Below are positions 42,759 through 51,962 of a stretch of 64,000 bases of DNA, piece by piece. The position numbers and the translations under genes are program-made. Numbering within the stretch: the stretch's first letter is position 1; the number at the start of each line of letters is the position of its first letter. A model generated the notes under the pieces. The model made no database searches and was not told where the DNA came from. It was given only the letters and a program-made list of their open reading frames with translations. Origin of the DNA: JAATGI01 sp050729815 (lineage in GTDB: Bacteria > Pseudomonadota > Alphaproteobacteria > ATCC43930 > CGMCC-115725). The DNA is taken from positions 17,142 to 81,141 of the forward strand of contig JBOHLV010000102.1 in the NCBI GenBank assembly GCA_050729815.1, given 5' to 3'.

Positions 42759-43546
42759 GTCGTGACCCTCCCAGACGCGATGAAATCGGTGATGAGATCA
42801 GCCGTTTCCTGCGGCTTTTCGAGATGGGGCAGGTGGCCGGCGCCGGTCAGGGTGGCGCGCCGCGATTTCGGAATCGCCTGTTGCCACGCGGCACCATAGG
42901 CCGGCGGCAAGAGGCGATCCTGATCGCCCCATAGGATGAGCGTCGGTCGATCGATGCGATGAAGCCATTTGGCCAGGCCGGGATCGTGAAGCCGTGGCTG
43001 CCAGCCGAGCTTCGCCGTTATCATCCGGCCTTTCAAAAGTGCGTCCTCCGCCTCGGGCGCCATGATGCGGGCAAGCGCGTCTTCCGCCAGTTTCGGATCG
43101 ACGAAAAGATCGGGAAGCAGCCGATCTTCCGTCACGGCGAAGGGATCGATGCCGGTGACGCCGGCGAGCTGGATGCCCCAGGGATCGATCAAGGTGAGCG
43201 AGGCGAGGCGCGAGGTGTTGCGGATTGCCAGCTCGGCCGCGACCCAGCCGCCAAGCGATGCGCCGGCAATATGGACGTCGCGCAAATCCTTGGCGTCGAG
43301 GAAATCGAGATAGAAACTCGCAAGGTCGGTGATCCGCTCGAGCCAGGGCGGTGCGTCGCCGCCGCCATAGCCCGGATGCTCGGGGATGATGACGTCGAAC
43401 CGCTGGGCGAGGCGCTTATGAAACGGCGTGATGGAAGCACCGACCCAGGCATCGTGCAGGAAGAGTAGCGGCGAGCCCGTGCCGCCGCGCGCGACCCGGA
43501 TCCCGACGCCGCCAAGTTCCACCGTGTCATATCCGAATTCCAGCAT
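42755..43546 (-). CDS. Alpha/beta hydrolase
   Basis: A 263-residue hydrolase with an intact triad: Ser97 in GASLGG, Asp in LWGDQDRLLP and His in GAGHLPHLEKP. It resembles C-C hydrolases and esterases of catabolic pathways. First gene of a two-gene operon with the LLM flavin oxidoreductase (4-nt overlap), it contrasts with the motif-deficient hydrolase at 11956-12762. The substrate is unknown. Confidence 0.9.
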   Translation of the reverse strand: MLEFGYDTVELGGVGIRVARGGTGSPLLFLHDAWVGASITPFHKRLAQRFDVIIPEHPGYGGGDAPPWLERITDLASFYLDFLDAKDLRDVHIAGASLGGWVAAELAIRNTSRLASLTLIDPWGIQLAGVTGIDPFAVTEDRLLPDLFVDPKLAEDALARIMAPEAEDALLKGRMITAKLGWQPRLHDPGLAKWLHRIDRPTLILWGDQDRLLPPAYGAAWQQAIPKSRRATLTGAGHLPHLEKPQETADLITDFIASGRVTT

Positions 43547-43702
43547 ATCTTATTCTGTTCCATCTTCCGTGGTGGCGTGAACCGGTTATAGTCCCGTCGG
43601 AAGACTAAACCAATGCGCGGACGGGACAGGAATAAATCCCGTGACCCGATCATTCGCACTACGCATGCCACGCATGCCACGCGAAGCCAGGGAGCCATCA
43701 AC

Positions 43703-44551
43703 ATGAAGAATCCGTCGGAACTGCATCGGGACATGGTCGCCTATTGGACCGGCATTGGCGCCGCCGCCTGGATCGAGCGCAGTGAGCGAACCGAGCGCAT
43801 GCTGGCGCCGGTCGCCGAACGCTTGCTGAAGGTGGCGAAGCCGCAGCCGGGCGAAACCGTGCTTGATGTCGGCTGCGGCTTGGGGCCGACGACGACCGAA
43901 CTCGCGCGGCTGGTCGGGCCGAGCGGGCGGGCCGTCGGGCTCGACGTGTCGCATGTGATGATCGAAGAAGCGCGCCGGCGCGGCGCCGACCTCGGCAATC
44001 TCGAATTCATCGCCGCCGACGCCGCGACCCATTCCTTTTCGGCGCCGTTCGCCGATCTGCTGTTCTCGCGCTTCGGCGTCATGTTCTTCGGCGATCCGAC
44101 CGCGACCTTCGCGAATTTGCGCAAAGCGCTGAAACCCACGGCCCGCGTCGCCTTCGCCTGCTGGCGTCGGATGAGCGAGAATCCCTGGATGCTGAAACCG
44201 CTGCTGGCCGCCTATGAGCATGTGCCGAAGCTGCCGCCGGCGGAGCCGAATGATCCCGGCCCGTTTGCCTTTGCCGACCAGGATCGGGTGACGCGAATCC
44301 TGACCGGCGCCGGCTATGCCGCGCCGCGCTTCACCGCGCTCGACATGACGGTCGATATCGCCGGCGGCGCCGGGCTCGACGCCGCGGTGCATCAGGCGAT
44401 GACCATCGGTGCCACCCGCGGTGCCTTGCAGGACCAGCCCGATGCCGTGCGTGCCGCGGTGGCGACCGCGATCCGCGCCGCGCTGGTCCCGCACGCCCAG
44501 GACGGCAAGGTCGAGCTCCCCGCCGCGGTGTGGCTGGTCGAGGCCGGGTGA
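43703..44551 (+). CDS. SAM-dependent methyltransferase (class I)
   Basis: A 282-residue class I methyltransferase with SAM motif VLDVGCGLGPTTTELA, then GLDVSHVMIEEARRR and the acidic FIAADAATH. ATG 43703 follows GGGAG; longer in-frame starts are unsupported. It is divergent from the hydrolase-LLM operon with about 156 nt between starts. The C-terminal half (NPWMLKPLLAAYE, WLVEAG) resembles UbiE/COQ5-like small-molecule methyltransferases. No specific substrate. Confidence 0.88.
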   Translation: MKNPSELHRDMVAYWTGIGAAAWIERSERTERMLAPVAERLLKVAKPQPGETVLDVGCGLGPTTTELARLVGPSGRAVGLDVSHVMIEEARRRGADLGNLEFIAADAATHSFSAPFADLLFSRFGVMFFGDPTATFANLRKALKPTARVAFACWRRMSENPWMLKPLLAAYEHVPKLPPAEPNDPGPFAFADQDRVTRILTGAGYAAPRFTALDMTVDIAGGAGLDAAVHQAMTIGATRGALQDQPDAVRAAVATAIRAALVPHAQDGKVELPAAVWLVEAG

Positions 44552-44678
44552 GCTTAGCCAAACTCTTCTTGTCATTTGCGTGTCCCTGTCCGATTGTTCG
44601 CCCGGTTGTATTTGGCGACCATGTTTTACCGGTTTCGGCGCGGCCTCAACCGCGCACCGGCAACAATTGGGAGGGATC

Positions 44679-45938
44679 ATGAACCGACATCACATCGGCG
44701 GCGCCGCGCTGGCCGCGGCCGCACTGTTATCGATGACTATCGCCATGCCGATCTCGGCCCAGGCGGCGAAACAGCCGATCAAGATCGGCTTCAGCATGGA
44801 GTTGAGCGGGCCGCTTGCGAGTGGCGGCACCACGGCGCTTCGCGCGATGAAGATTTGGGAGCACGACATCAACGCCAAGGGCGGCCTCTTGGGCCGGCGG
44901 GTGAAGCTCGTCTATTACGACGACCAGAGCAACCCGGCCAACGTGCCCGGCATTTATGAGAAACTGATCGACGTCGACAAGGTCAATCTCCTCGTATCGT
45001 CCTATGGCACCAACCTCATCGCGCCGGCGATGCCGGTTGCCATGGAACACAACATGGTCTTCATGACCCTGTTCGGCACCGCGGTGAATAACAAGTTCCA
45101 TTACGGCAAATATTTCCAGATCCTGCCTAACGGCCCGCAGAATGAGCGGGCGGTCGCGCAAGGCTGGTTCGATATCGCGATGTCGATGAATCCGAAGCCG
45201 AAAACGGTGGCGCTCGTGGCGGCCGACGCCGAATATGCCCAGAATGTCATCGGCGGCGCGCGCGAGGTGGTAAAGAAGCTCCCCCTAAAAATCGTCTATG
45301 ATAAATCCTATCCGCCCTCGACCGTCGACTATACGCCGATCATCCGCGCCATCGCGGCAACGCATCCCGACCTGATTTATGCCGCGTCCTATCCGCACGA
45401 CACGGTGGGCCTGATCAAGGCGGCGCACGAGGTCGGCCTCAAGACCGAAATGTTCGGCGGCGGCATGATCGGCCTTGCGTTCGCGCCGATTGACCTGGCG
45501 CTGGGGCCGCTGATGAACGGTGTTACCGCCTTCGCCGTCTATGTCCCCGCGAAGACGATGCAGTTCCCCGGCATCAAATCCTTCCTGACGCGCTATCGGA
45601 AGATCGCCGGCAAGGCGGACCCATTGGGCTTCTACCTGCCGCCGTTCGCCTACGCCGAATTGCAGGTGCTCGGCGACGCCGTCAAGGGCGCGGGGTCGCT
45701 CAATCAGGATAAGCTCGCCAAATATATCCACAGCCACACCTTCCATACCATCGTCGGCAAGGTGACGTTCGCCCCCGACGGCGAGTGGACGAAGACCCGC
45801 GCGCTCTTCGTGCAATACCAGGGAATCAACAACAGCGGCCTCAAGCAATTCCAGGAACCCGGCCATCAGGTAATTCTCTATCCGCCGAAATTCGTCTCCG
45901 GGAAGCTCGAATATCCCTATTCGACCGCCGCGAAATAG
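44679..45938 (+). CDS. Orphan ABC transporter substrate-binding protein (LivK type)
   Basis: A 419-residue periplasmic binding protein. The signal peptide is residues 1-32 (core AALAAAALLSMTIAMPISA), followed by IKIGFSMELSGPLASGG, the family opening. GGGAGGG precedes the ATG. No permease or ATPase gene is adjacent, so it must use another system, possibly the LivHMGF-type importer at 13.9-17.5 kb. A strong GC hairpin follows the gene. The ligand is unknown; proteins of this branch often bind aromatic or branched-chain acids or amides. Confidence 0.9.
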   Translation: MNRHHIGGAALAAAALLSMTIAMPISAQAAKQPIKIGFSMELSGPLASGGTTALRAMKIWEHDINAKGGLLGRRVKLVYYDDQSNPANVPGIYEKLIDVDKVNLLVSSYGTNLIAPAMPVAMEHNMVFMTLFGTAVNNKFHYGKYFQILPNGPQNERAVAQGWFDIAMSMNPKPKTVALVAADAEYAQNVIGGAREVVKKLPLKIVYDKSYPPSTVDYTPIIRAIAATHPDLIYAASYPHDTVGLIKAAHEVGLKTEMFGGGMIGLAFAPIDLALGPLMNGVTAFAVYVPAKTMQFPGIKSFLTRYRKIAGKADPLGFYLPPFAYAELQVLGDAVKGAGSLNQDKLAKYIHSHTFHTIVGKVTFAPDGEWTKTRALFVQYQGINNSGLKQFQEPGHQVILYPPKFVSGKLEYPYSTAAK

Positions 45939-45946
45939 CGTTGATG

Positions 45947-45993
45947 CCCCAGCCGCCCCTCCGTCCGCCACACGCGGGCGGAGGGTGGCGGGG
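45947..45993 (+). terminator. Candidate hairpin terminator after the orphan SBP gene
   Basis: A GC-rich inverted repeat, CCGCCCCTCCGTCCGC facing GCGGGCGGAGGGTGGCGG across a CACAC loop, starts 9 nt after the stop codon. The stem is near perfect. No run of T follows, so it may be a weak or Rho-assisted terminator or an mRNA-stabilising 3' structure. Confidence 0.45.
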
Positions 45994-46058
45994 TTGACGG
46001 CAAGCGCGTTACCGCTTACCTAAATTTTGCGATTCCATAAGTATTCCAATTTGCCGCC

Positions 46059-46583
46059 ATGACCGTGCTATCGATTATCACCGCGCCCGATCCACGCCTC
46101 AAGATCAAGGCGAGGGCGGTCGCCCGCGTCGACGACGAAGTGCGCCGGCTGATGGATGATATGATTGAGACCATGTATGCCGCGCCGGGCATCGGCCTTG
46201 CCGCGCCGCAGGTCGGCGTGGAGCGGCGCGTCATTGTCCTCGATATCGCGCGTGAGGGCGAGCCGCCGCAGCCCTTGTGCATCGCCAATCCCGAGCTGCT
46301 TTGGGTTTCGGATGAGTTGACGCAGCAGAGCGAAGGCTGCCTGTCGCTGCCCGAGCAATATGCGGATGTCGAGCGACCGAACCGCATCCGCCTGCGCTAT
46401 CTTGATCATCAAGACGAAATCCGCGAACTCGAGGCGGAGGGCCTCTTGGCCACTTGCATCCAGCACGAGATGGATCATCTCGACGGCGTCTTGTTCGTCG
46501 ATCACATCTCGGCCCTGAAGCGCAACATCATCCTGCGCAAGCTTGCCAAGGCAAAACGCCAGAACACGCCAGTCCCGGCTTGA
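46059..46583 (+). CDS. def: Peptide deformylase
   Basis: A 174-residue Fe/Zn metalloenzyme that removes the formyl group from nascent N-terminal Met. All three motifs are intact: GIGLAAPQ, EGCLSLP and QHEMDHLDG, which give the Cys and two His metal ligands and the catalytic Glu. Usually followed by fmt (methionyl-tRNA formyltransferase); here fmt is absent and a GST gene follows instead. It may be a second, catabolic-region paralogue of the housekeeping gene. Confidence 0.95.
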   Translation: MTVLSIITAPDPRLKIKARAVARVDDEVRRLMDDMIETMYAAPGIGLAAPQVGVERRVIVLDIAREGEPPQPLCIANPELLWVSDELTQQSEGCLSLPEQYADVERPNRIRLRYLDHQDEIRELEAEGLLATCIQHEMDHLDGVLFVDHISALKRNIILRKLAKAKRQNTPVPA

Positions 46584-46698
46584 CGGACCTTTCCCGCCAA
46601 GCCTCGAACCGTTCCGCATTTTCCGTCTTGGTATCTTGGCGTCTTGGTGGTTCAAATGTGGCTCCGATAGCATGTACCAACGGCGACGAGGACAGCAC

Positions 46699-47427
46699 AT
46701 GCGTTACGAGCTCTATTACTGGCCGGGCCTTCCGGGCCGCGGCGAATTCGTCCGGCTCGCACTTGAGGAGGCCGATGCCGACTATGCCGATGTCGCGCGC
46801 GGCAATGCGGCCGAGACTGGCGGCATGCCAACGATGATGGCGGCGCTCGCCGGCAAGGACAGCGCGACCCCACCCTTCGCGCCGCCGTTCCTGAAAGCCG
46901 GCCGCCTCGTCATCGCGCAGACCGCGAACATCCTCATGTTTCTCGGCGAGAAGCACGGCCTTGCGCCGGCGATGGATGCGGGACGGCTGTTTGCCAACCA
47001 GCTCCAGCTCACCGTCATCGATTTTCTCAAGGAAATCCACGACACCCATCATCCCCTCGCCGCCAGCCTTTATTACGAGGACCAGAAGGTGGAGGCGAAG
47101 CGCTATACCGAAATGTTCTTGAAGGAGCGCCTGTCCAAATATCTCGGTTATTTCGAGCGGGTGCTGGCCCAAAATCCACGCGGCGACAAATGGCTTGTCG
47201 GCGCCCGGCTCACCTATTCCGATCTCTCCATGTTTCAGCTCGTCGAGGGGCTGCGTTATGCCTTCCCCAATGCGATGAAGCGCCAGACGCGGCGTACCCC
47301 GCTCCTCACCGCGCTCCACGACCGGGTGGCGGAGCGACCGCGGATCGCGCGCTATCTTGCAAGCCCGCACCGCATGCCGTTCAATGATTCGGGCGTCTTC
47401 CGCCACTATCCCGAACTTGACGCGTGA
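46699..47427 (+). CDS. Glutathione S-transferase family protein
   Basis: A 242-residue GST. The N-terminal start YELYYWPGLPGRGEFVRLAL has the Tyr-containing pattern of sigma/pi-like GSTs, and the QTANILMFLGEKHGL segment marks the glutathione site. The C-terminal helical domain is complete (YSDLSMFQLVEGL). ATG 46699 follows GAGGACA; the frame is open further upstream without support. It ends 4 nt before the stop of the convergent MFS gene. General detoxification is the likely role. Confidence 0.88.
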   Translation: MRYELYYWPGLPGRGEFVRLALEEADADYADVARGNAAETGGMPTMMAALAGKDSATPPFAPPFLKAGRLVIAQTANILMFLGEKHGLAPAMDAGRLFANQLQLTVIDFLKEIHDTHHPLAASLYYEDQKVEAKRYTEMFLKERLSKYLGYFERVLAQNPRGDKWLVGARLTYSDLSMFQLVEGLRYAFPNAMKRQTRRTPLLTALHDRVAERPRIARYLASPHRMPFNDSGVFRHYPELDA

Positions 47428-47431
47428 GCCG

Positions 47432-48985
47432 TCAGTCGAGCGCTACCACCGGTTGCGAGACGGCGCCACCCGGAATCGCTGCTCCCTTGCGTAGGAGGAA
47501 GATGAAGGGCAGGCACGCCACCGTCAGGATCAGCATCAGCTTGAAGACATCGACATAGCCGATCATCGCCGCCTGGCGCGTTACCTCGGCGTTGATCGCG
47601 GCAAGGCCGGCGGTCGAATTGAGGTTCCAGAACTGGCTGATGATCGGCAAATGGAACGCCTGTGCGAACGGCGTCACATGGGTGGCGAGATCGGCGTGGC
47701 TGATCTGAGTCTTCTGGACGAGGAAGCTCTCGGCGAACGAGATGCCGATGCTGCCGGCGACGTTGCGCACGAGATTGAACACCGCCGTGCCCTCGTTACG
47801 AAATTGCGGTGCGAGCGTGACAAAGGCGATCGCGGTCAAGGGCGGGAAGATGAAGCCCATGCCGCAGCCCTGAACCAAGCTTGAAATGATGATGAGCCGG
47901 TCGTCCATGCCGAGCGCGTAGCTCGCCATCTGCCATTGCGCCAGCGCCATCATCGCGAAGCCGAAGAACAGCATCAGTCGCGAATCCAGCTTGCCGGTGA
48001 GGCGGCCGACAATCAGCATCGCGACCATGGTAGCGGCGCCGCGCGGCATCATCAGCCAACCGGCGCCGAATGCGGTATATTGCATCAGCCCCTGGAGCAG
48101 CGGCGGCAGCAATGCCATCGTCGACATCAGAATCATGCCGAGGATGGTCATAAACAACAGGCCCGAGGCGAAGTTTCGGTCCTTCAGCAGGACCGGTTGC
48201 AGGAACGGATGCTTCGCCATGGTGACATAGACGCCGAACACCCAGAAGCAACACAGGGCGACGGCACCCTCAATGACGATTTCCGGCGAACTGAACCAGT
48301 CCTGCTGCTGGCCGCGATCGAGCATCAGTTGGAGCGAGGCGATGCCGATGCTGAGAAGCGCAAAGCCCTTGAAGTCGAACGGTCGGTGACGGCCACCCTC
48401 GCCGCCGGGCATGAAAAGCTGAGTGCCGAAGAAGGCCAGAACGCCAACCGGCATATTGATATAGAACACCCATCGCCAGGAATAATGGTCGGTGATCCAG
48501 CCGCCCAGCGTCGGCCCCAGGATCGGCGCCACCATGATGCCGGCGCCCCAGATCGCCATCGCCTGACCGATCTTTTCCTTGGGGTTTATGTCGAGCAAGA
48601 TCGATTGCGCCATCGGCACCAGCGCCGCGCCGAAGAGGCCCTGGATGAAGCGAAACACCACGATCTCGCCAAGTCCGGTCGCCATGCCACACAGCGCCGA
48701 GGCGACGGTGAAGCCAATGACCGATATCTGCACCACTGCCTTGCGGCCGAACCTGTCGCCCAGCCAACCGGAAAGCGGCGTCGCGATCGCGGCGGCGACG
48801 ATATAAGACGTCAGTACCCAGGCGATCTGGTCCTGGCTCGCCGACAATGAGCCCTGCATGTGCGGCAGCGCGACGTTGGCGATCGTGGTGTCGAGCATCT
48901 GCATGGTCGTCGATAGCATCAACGACACGGTGAGAAGCCCCCGATTAGGTACCTCGAGGTTGGGTTTGCTGACCGCGGCGGCCAT
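47432..48985 (-). CDS. MFS multidrug efflux transporter, DHA2/EmrB type
   Basis: A 517-residue major facilitator with about 14 membrane spans. Motif A is GWLGDRFGRK, and motif C-type GPTLGGW, typical of drug:H+ antiporters, is present. It opens with TMQMLDTTIANVALPHMQG, a DHA2 signature. Together with the HlyD-family protein upstream (17-nt gap) and the MarR regulator it forms an EmrRAB-like tripartite efflux operon, probably completed by an outer-membrane channel elsewhere. Substrates are likely hydrophobic or phenolic toxins. Confidence 0.93.
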   Translation of the reverse strand: MAAAVSKPNLEVPNRGLLTVSLMLSTTMQMLDTTIANVALPHMQGSLSASQDQIAWVLTSYIVAAAIATPLSGWLGDRFGRKAVVQISVIGFTVASALCGMATGLGEIVVFRFIQGLFGAALVPMAQSILLDINPKEKIGQAMAIWGAGIMVAPILGPTLGGWITDHYSWRWVFYINMPVGVLAFFGTQLFMPGGEGGRHRPFDFKGFALLSIGIASLQLMLDRGQQQDWFSSPEIVIEGAVALCCFWVFGVYVTMAKHPFLQPVLLKDRNFASGLLFMTILGMILMSTMALLPPLLQGLMQYTAFGAGWLMMPRGAATMVAMLIVGRLTGKLDSRLMLFFGFAMMALAQWQMASYALGMDDRLIIISSLVQGCGMGFIFPPLTAIAFVTLAPQFRNEGTAVFNLVRNVAGSIGISFAESFLVQKTQISHADLATHVTPFAQAFHLPIISQFWNLNSTAGLAAINAEVTRQAAMIGYVDVFKLMLILTVACLPFIFLLRKGAAIPGGAVSQPVVALD

Positions 48986-49001
48986 GAGGTGGATTAATTG
49001 A

Positions 49002-50135
49002 TCAGCCGGTGCCGAAGAAGCGCTGAATATCGGCCCACAGCGGATTGACGTGACCGGTATCGACCTCGACCGTCGCGCTCATCCCGGCGCGCAGCGGACG
49101 GGTGGGATCGGGATTGTTGATCTCGATCCGTACCGGCAGACGCTGTACCACCTTCACCCAGTTGCCAGTCGCGTTCTGCGCCGGCAGGACCGAAAATTCG
49201 TTGCCGGTGCCGGGGCTGAGGCTCGCCACGCGCCCTTTGAAAGTCTTGTCGGGATAGGCATCGACATAGACCGAGACCGGCTGGCCTACCCGCATATGGG
49301 TGAGCTGGGTTTCCTTGAAATTGGCGTCGATCCAGACATGGTCGGTCCCGACCAGCGCGAAGGCCGGGCGCGCCGGGGTGATATAGGTGCCGATCGGTAG
49401 CTTGCTGACCAGGGTCACGGTGCCGTTCTCCGGCGCCCGCACCACGGTGTCGCCGAGATTGATCTGCGCCAGGGCGAGGGCGGCTTTCGCCTGCTGAACC
49501 TCGGGATGCTGGTCGACAGGCAGATCGGGCTTGCCGCCCAGCCCCGCGAGCGCGGCCGCGACCCCTTGGTCGGCGGTCGCGACCTGTGCCTTCGCGACAT
49601 CGAGGGCGTGGCGCGCCTGGTCGAACTTGGCCTGGCTTACGGTGTGCGAACTGAGCAGGCGCTGTTCGCGGTTATATTCGCGCTGCGTCCAGGCGAGAGT
49701 ATCGCGCGCCGCCTGCTGCTGCGACAACTGGCCGCGATAGCTCGCCCGCAATTGCGCAATCCTGAGCCGCGCGCCTTCGAGCGCCGCCTTCGCCTTGTCG
49801 CGGTCGGCAAGGAAGGTCGCCGGGTCGAGACGGAACAGCACCTGTCCCTTTTTGATGTATTCGTTGTCGCGAATCGGCACGGCAATGACGCGGCCGGCAA
49901 CATCGGCCGAGACCTGAAGCACATCGGCCTGGGCATAGGAATCATCGGTCGATTCATAACGGCCCGAGGTCAGATACCACCAGCCGCCGCCAATGATGAC
50001 GGCGATCGGCACGATGAACATTAAAATGAGCCGGAGCCAGCGCCGCCGCGCCGGCTGCGTCACGGCTTCTTCCGGTACGGCGCCGGGACGCGGGCGGGTC
50101 GGGGCCTGACGTAGGGTTTCGGTCGAAGAACTCAT
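49002..50135 (-). CDS. HlyD/EmrA-family membrane-fusion protein
   Basis: A 377-residue periplasmic adaptor: cytoplasmic N-terminus of about 30 residues, one membrane span (IMFIVPIAVIIGGGWWYL-like), then biotinyl-lipoyl-like halves (SADVAGRVIAVPI and VRAPENGTVTLV) flanking a helical hairpin, and a beta-barrel. It links the MFS pump to an outer-membrane channel. The start overlaps the MarR stop (ATGA), ensuring coupled expression. Confidence 0.92.
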   Translation of the reverse strand: MSSSTETLRQAPTRPRPGAVPEEAVTQPARRRWLRLILMFIVPIAVIIGGGWWYLTSGRYESTDDSYAQADVLQVSADVAGRVIAVPIRDNEYIKKGQVLFRLDPATFLADRDKAKAALEGARLRIAQLRASYRGQLSQQQAARDTLAWTQREYNREQRLLSSHTVSQAKFDQARHALDVAKAQVATADQGVAAALAGLGGKPDLPVDQHPEVQQAKAALALAQINLGDTVVRAPENGTVTLVSKLPIGTYITPARPAFALVGTDHVWIDANFKETQLTHMRVGQPVSVYVDAYPDKTFKGRVASLSPGTGNEFSVLPAQNATGNWVKVVQRLPVRIEINNPDPTRPLRAGMSATVEVDTGHVNPLWADIQRFFGTG

Positions 50136-50602
50136 GATTCGCTATCCATCAGTTCGCTCGTGCGCAAGCCGCGCTCCGTCAGGTTCGCGCGAATCCGCAC
50201 CAATAGGTCCAATAACTCGTCACGATCGACGGTGCTAAGGCCGTAGAAGAATTCCTCTTGTAAGGTCTGTGCGACCTTTTCAAGCTGCGACATCATCGGA
50301 CCGGTTCGCTCGGAAATGTAAAGGCGATGCACCCGCCGATCGGCGGCATCGGCGCGCCGCTCGACGCAGCCGGCTTCCTCCATGCGGTCGATCAGGCGGC
50401 CGACGGTGATCGGTTCGAGATCGAGCGCCTCGGCCAGCGCCGCTTGATTGATGCCTTCATGGTGGCGCAACACGACAAGCGCCTGCCATTGCGCCCGGGT
50501 GAGGCCGAAGGCACGCGCACGCGCATCGAACCGCTTGCGCATCAGCCGCGCAATGTCGTTCACCAGAAAGCCGAAACGGCGTTCGTCGGGCAGGGTTTCC
50601 AT
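50132..50602 (-). CDS. MarR-family repressor of the EmrAB-type efflux operon
   Basis: A 156-residue MarR/SlyA-type regulator: LAEALDLEPITVGRLIDRMEEAG is the recognition region and ERRADAADRRVHRLYIS the wing. It is first in the operon with the HlyD and MFS genes. A perfect 14-bp palindrome and an imperfect second copy lie just upstream of its ATG, so it probably represses its own promoter and is released by efflux substrates. Confidence 0.92.
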   Translation of the reverse strand: METLPDERRFGFLVNDIARLMRKRFDARARAFGLTRAQWQALVVLRHHEGINQAALAEALDLEPITVGRLIDRMEEAGCVERRADAADRRVHRLYISERTGPMMSQLEKVAQTLQEEFFYGLSTVDRDELLDLLVRIRANLTERGLRTSELMDSES

Positions 50603-50618
50603 GGCGCCGTCTTATATA

Positions 50619-50647
50619 ATAAGCATGCTTATGATAAGCGTATTTAT
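50619..50647. promoter_or_regulatory. Tandem MarR operators upstream of the efflux operon
   Basis: ATAAGCATGCTTAT at 50619-50632 is a perfect palindrome located 17 nt before the regulator's start. A second, imperfect copy ATAAGCGTATTTAT follows at 50634-50647, giving 15-bp centre spacing on nearly the same helix face every one and a half turns. The surrounding sequence is AT-rich, as expected for a repressed promoter. Palindromes of this kind are typical MarR/SlyA binding sites. Confidence 0.65.
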
Positions 50648-50861
50648 TTTCGCGCCGCTGCCATACGGGAATCGGGGTTGACCGCTTGTTGCGGCGCACA
50701 ATCGCTCGCCATGGGGTCGCGGCAGGCGTAATCTCGCCCAGCCGAACAGGGAGCGAGCATGGCCGACACCTACAACGACGCGGGAAGCCACCGGCAGGGC
50801 GGTAAGCCATCCAGCGGCTCCGCGGCGCTGGTGCCGGAACAGGCCGACGGAAGGGTAAAGC

Positions 50862-51839
50862 ATGGAATATGTCAGACTTGGCAAGACTGGCCTTGAGGTC
50901 TCGCGCATCTGTCTTGGCTGCATGACCTTCGCGATTCCGGGCCGCGGCGATCGCCCCTGGACGCTCGATGAGGAGCACAGCCGCCCGATCATCCGCCAGG
51001 CGCTCGAGCTCGGGATCAATTTCTTCGACACCGCGAACGTCTATGCCGAAGGCTCGTCAGAGGAGATCACCGGCCGCGCCTTGAAGGATTTCGCCCGCCG
51101 CGAGGAAGTAGTGCTCGCGACCAAGGTCCATGGCCGGATGCGGCCTGGTCCCAATGGCGCCGGCCTATCGCGCAAGGCGATCCTGGCGCAGATCGATGCG
51201 AGCCTCAAGCGCCTCGGCACCGATTATGTCGATCTCTATCAGATTCACCGCTTCGATCCGAAGACGCCGATCGAGGAGACGCTGGAGGCGCTCCACGATG
51301 TCGTAAAGGCTGGTAAGACGCGCTATATCGGCGCCTCTTCGATGCATGCCTGGCAGTTCGCGAAGATGCTCCATGTCGCACGCGCGAATGGCTGGACGCG
51401 GTTCGTCGCGATGCAGGACCATGTCAATCTCTTGAACCGCGAGGAGGAGCGCGAAATGCTGCCGCTCTGCCGTGACGAGGGCATCGGCGTCATTCCGTGG
51501 AGCCCCTTGGCGCGCGGCCGCCTGACCCGCACCGCCGCGGACACCAGCAACCGCCAGGAAACCGACGCTTTCGGCAAGAATCTTTATATGCAGTATGAGG
51601 CGGACAAGGCGGTGATCGCAGCGGTCGGCCGGGTCGCGGCGGCACGCGGGGTGACGCGGGCGACGATTGCGCTTGCCTGGCTCCTCCGGAAGTCCGTCAT
51701 CACCGCGCCGATCATCGGTGCAGCGCGGCCGAATCATCTGCCGGAAGCGGTGGCGGCCGTCGGGATGTCGCTGACGGAGGAGGAGATCGCGACGCTTGAA
51801 GCGCCCTATGTGCCGCATCCTTATGTCGGCTACCAATGA
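50862..51839 (+). CDS. Aldo/keto reductase
   Basis: A 325-residue TIM-barrel oxidoreductase. The tetrad is visible: Asp in FFDTANVY with the catalytic Tyr, Lys in ATKVHG and His in LYQIHR. NADP is held by the C-terminal IIGAARPNHLPEAV segment. It resembles the YajO/Tas-type AKRs. It starts after a GGAAGGG-like site. Divergent from the efflux operon; a 44-45-codon frame upstream (50759-50896) overlaps its start but is not convincing. Confidence 0.9.
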   Translation: MEYVRLGKTGLEVSRICLGCMTFAIPGRGDRPWTLDEEHSRPIIRQALELGINFFDTANVYAEGSSEEITGRALKDFARREEVVLATKVHGRMRPGPNGAGLSRKAILAQIDASLKRLGTDYVDLYQIHRFDPKTPIEETLEALHDVVKAGKTRYIGASSMHAWQFAKMLHVARANGWTRFVAMQDHVNLLNREEEREMLPLCRDEGIGVIPWSPLARGRLTRTAADTSNRQETDAFGKNLYMQYEADKAVIAAVGRVAAARGVTRATIALAWLLRKSVITAPIIGAARPNHLPEAVAAVGMSLTEEEIATLEAPYVPHPYVGYQ

Positions 51840-51962
51840 CCCGCTCGATCCATCGCGCCTTGTCGTCCGAGGGCTGGTTTTGATATTGTCTCGGCAACGA
51901 TCGTAACTGGCGGCGCGTCCGAGGCACGTCGCGCGGGATACTGAAACAAACGGGAGGTATAG

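Noticed and set aside
50759..50896. A 45-codon plus-strand frame with GGGAG before its ATG
   Set aside because: It overlaps the aldo/keto reductase start by 35 nt, has a low-complexity sequence and ends inside that gene; the ribosome site alone is not enough.
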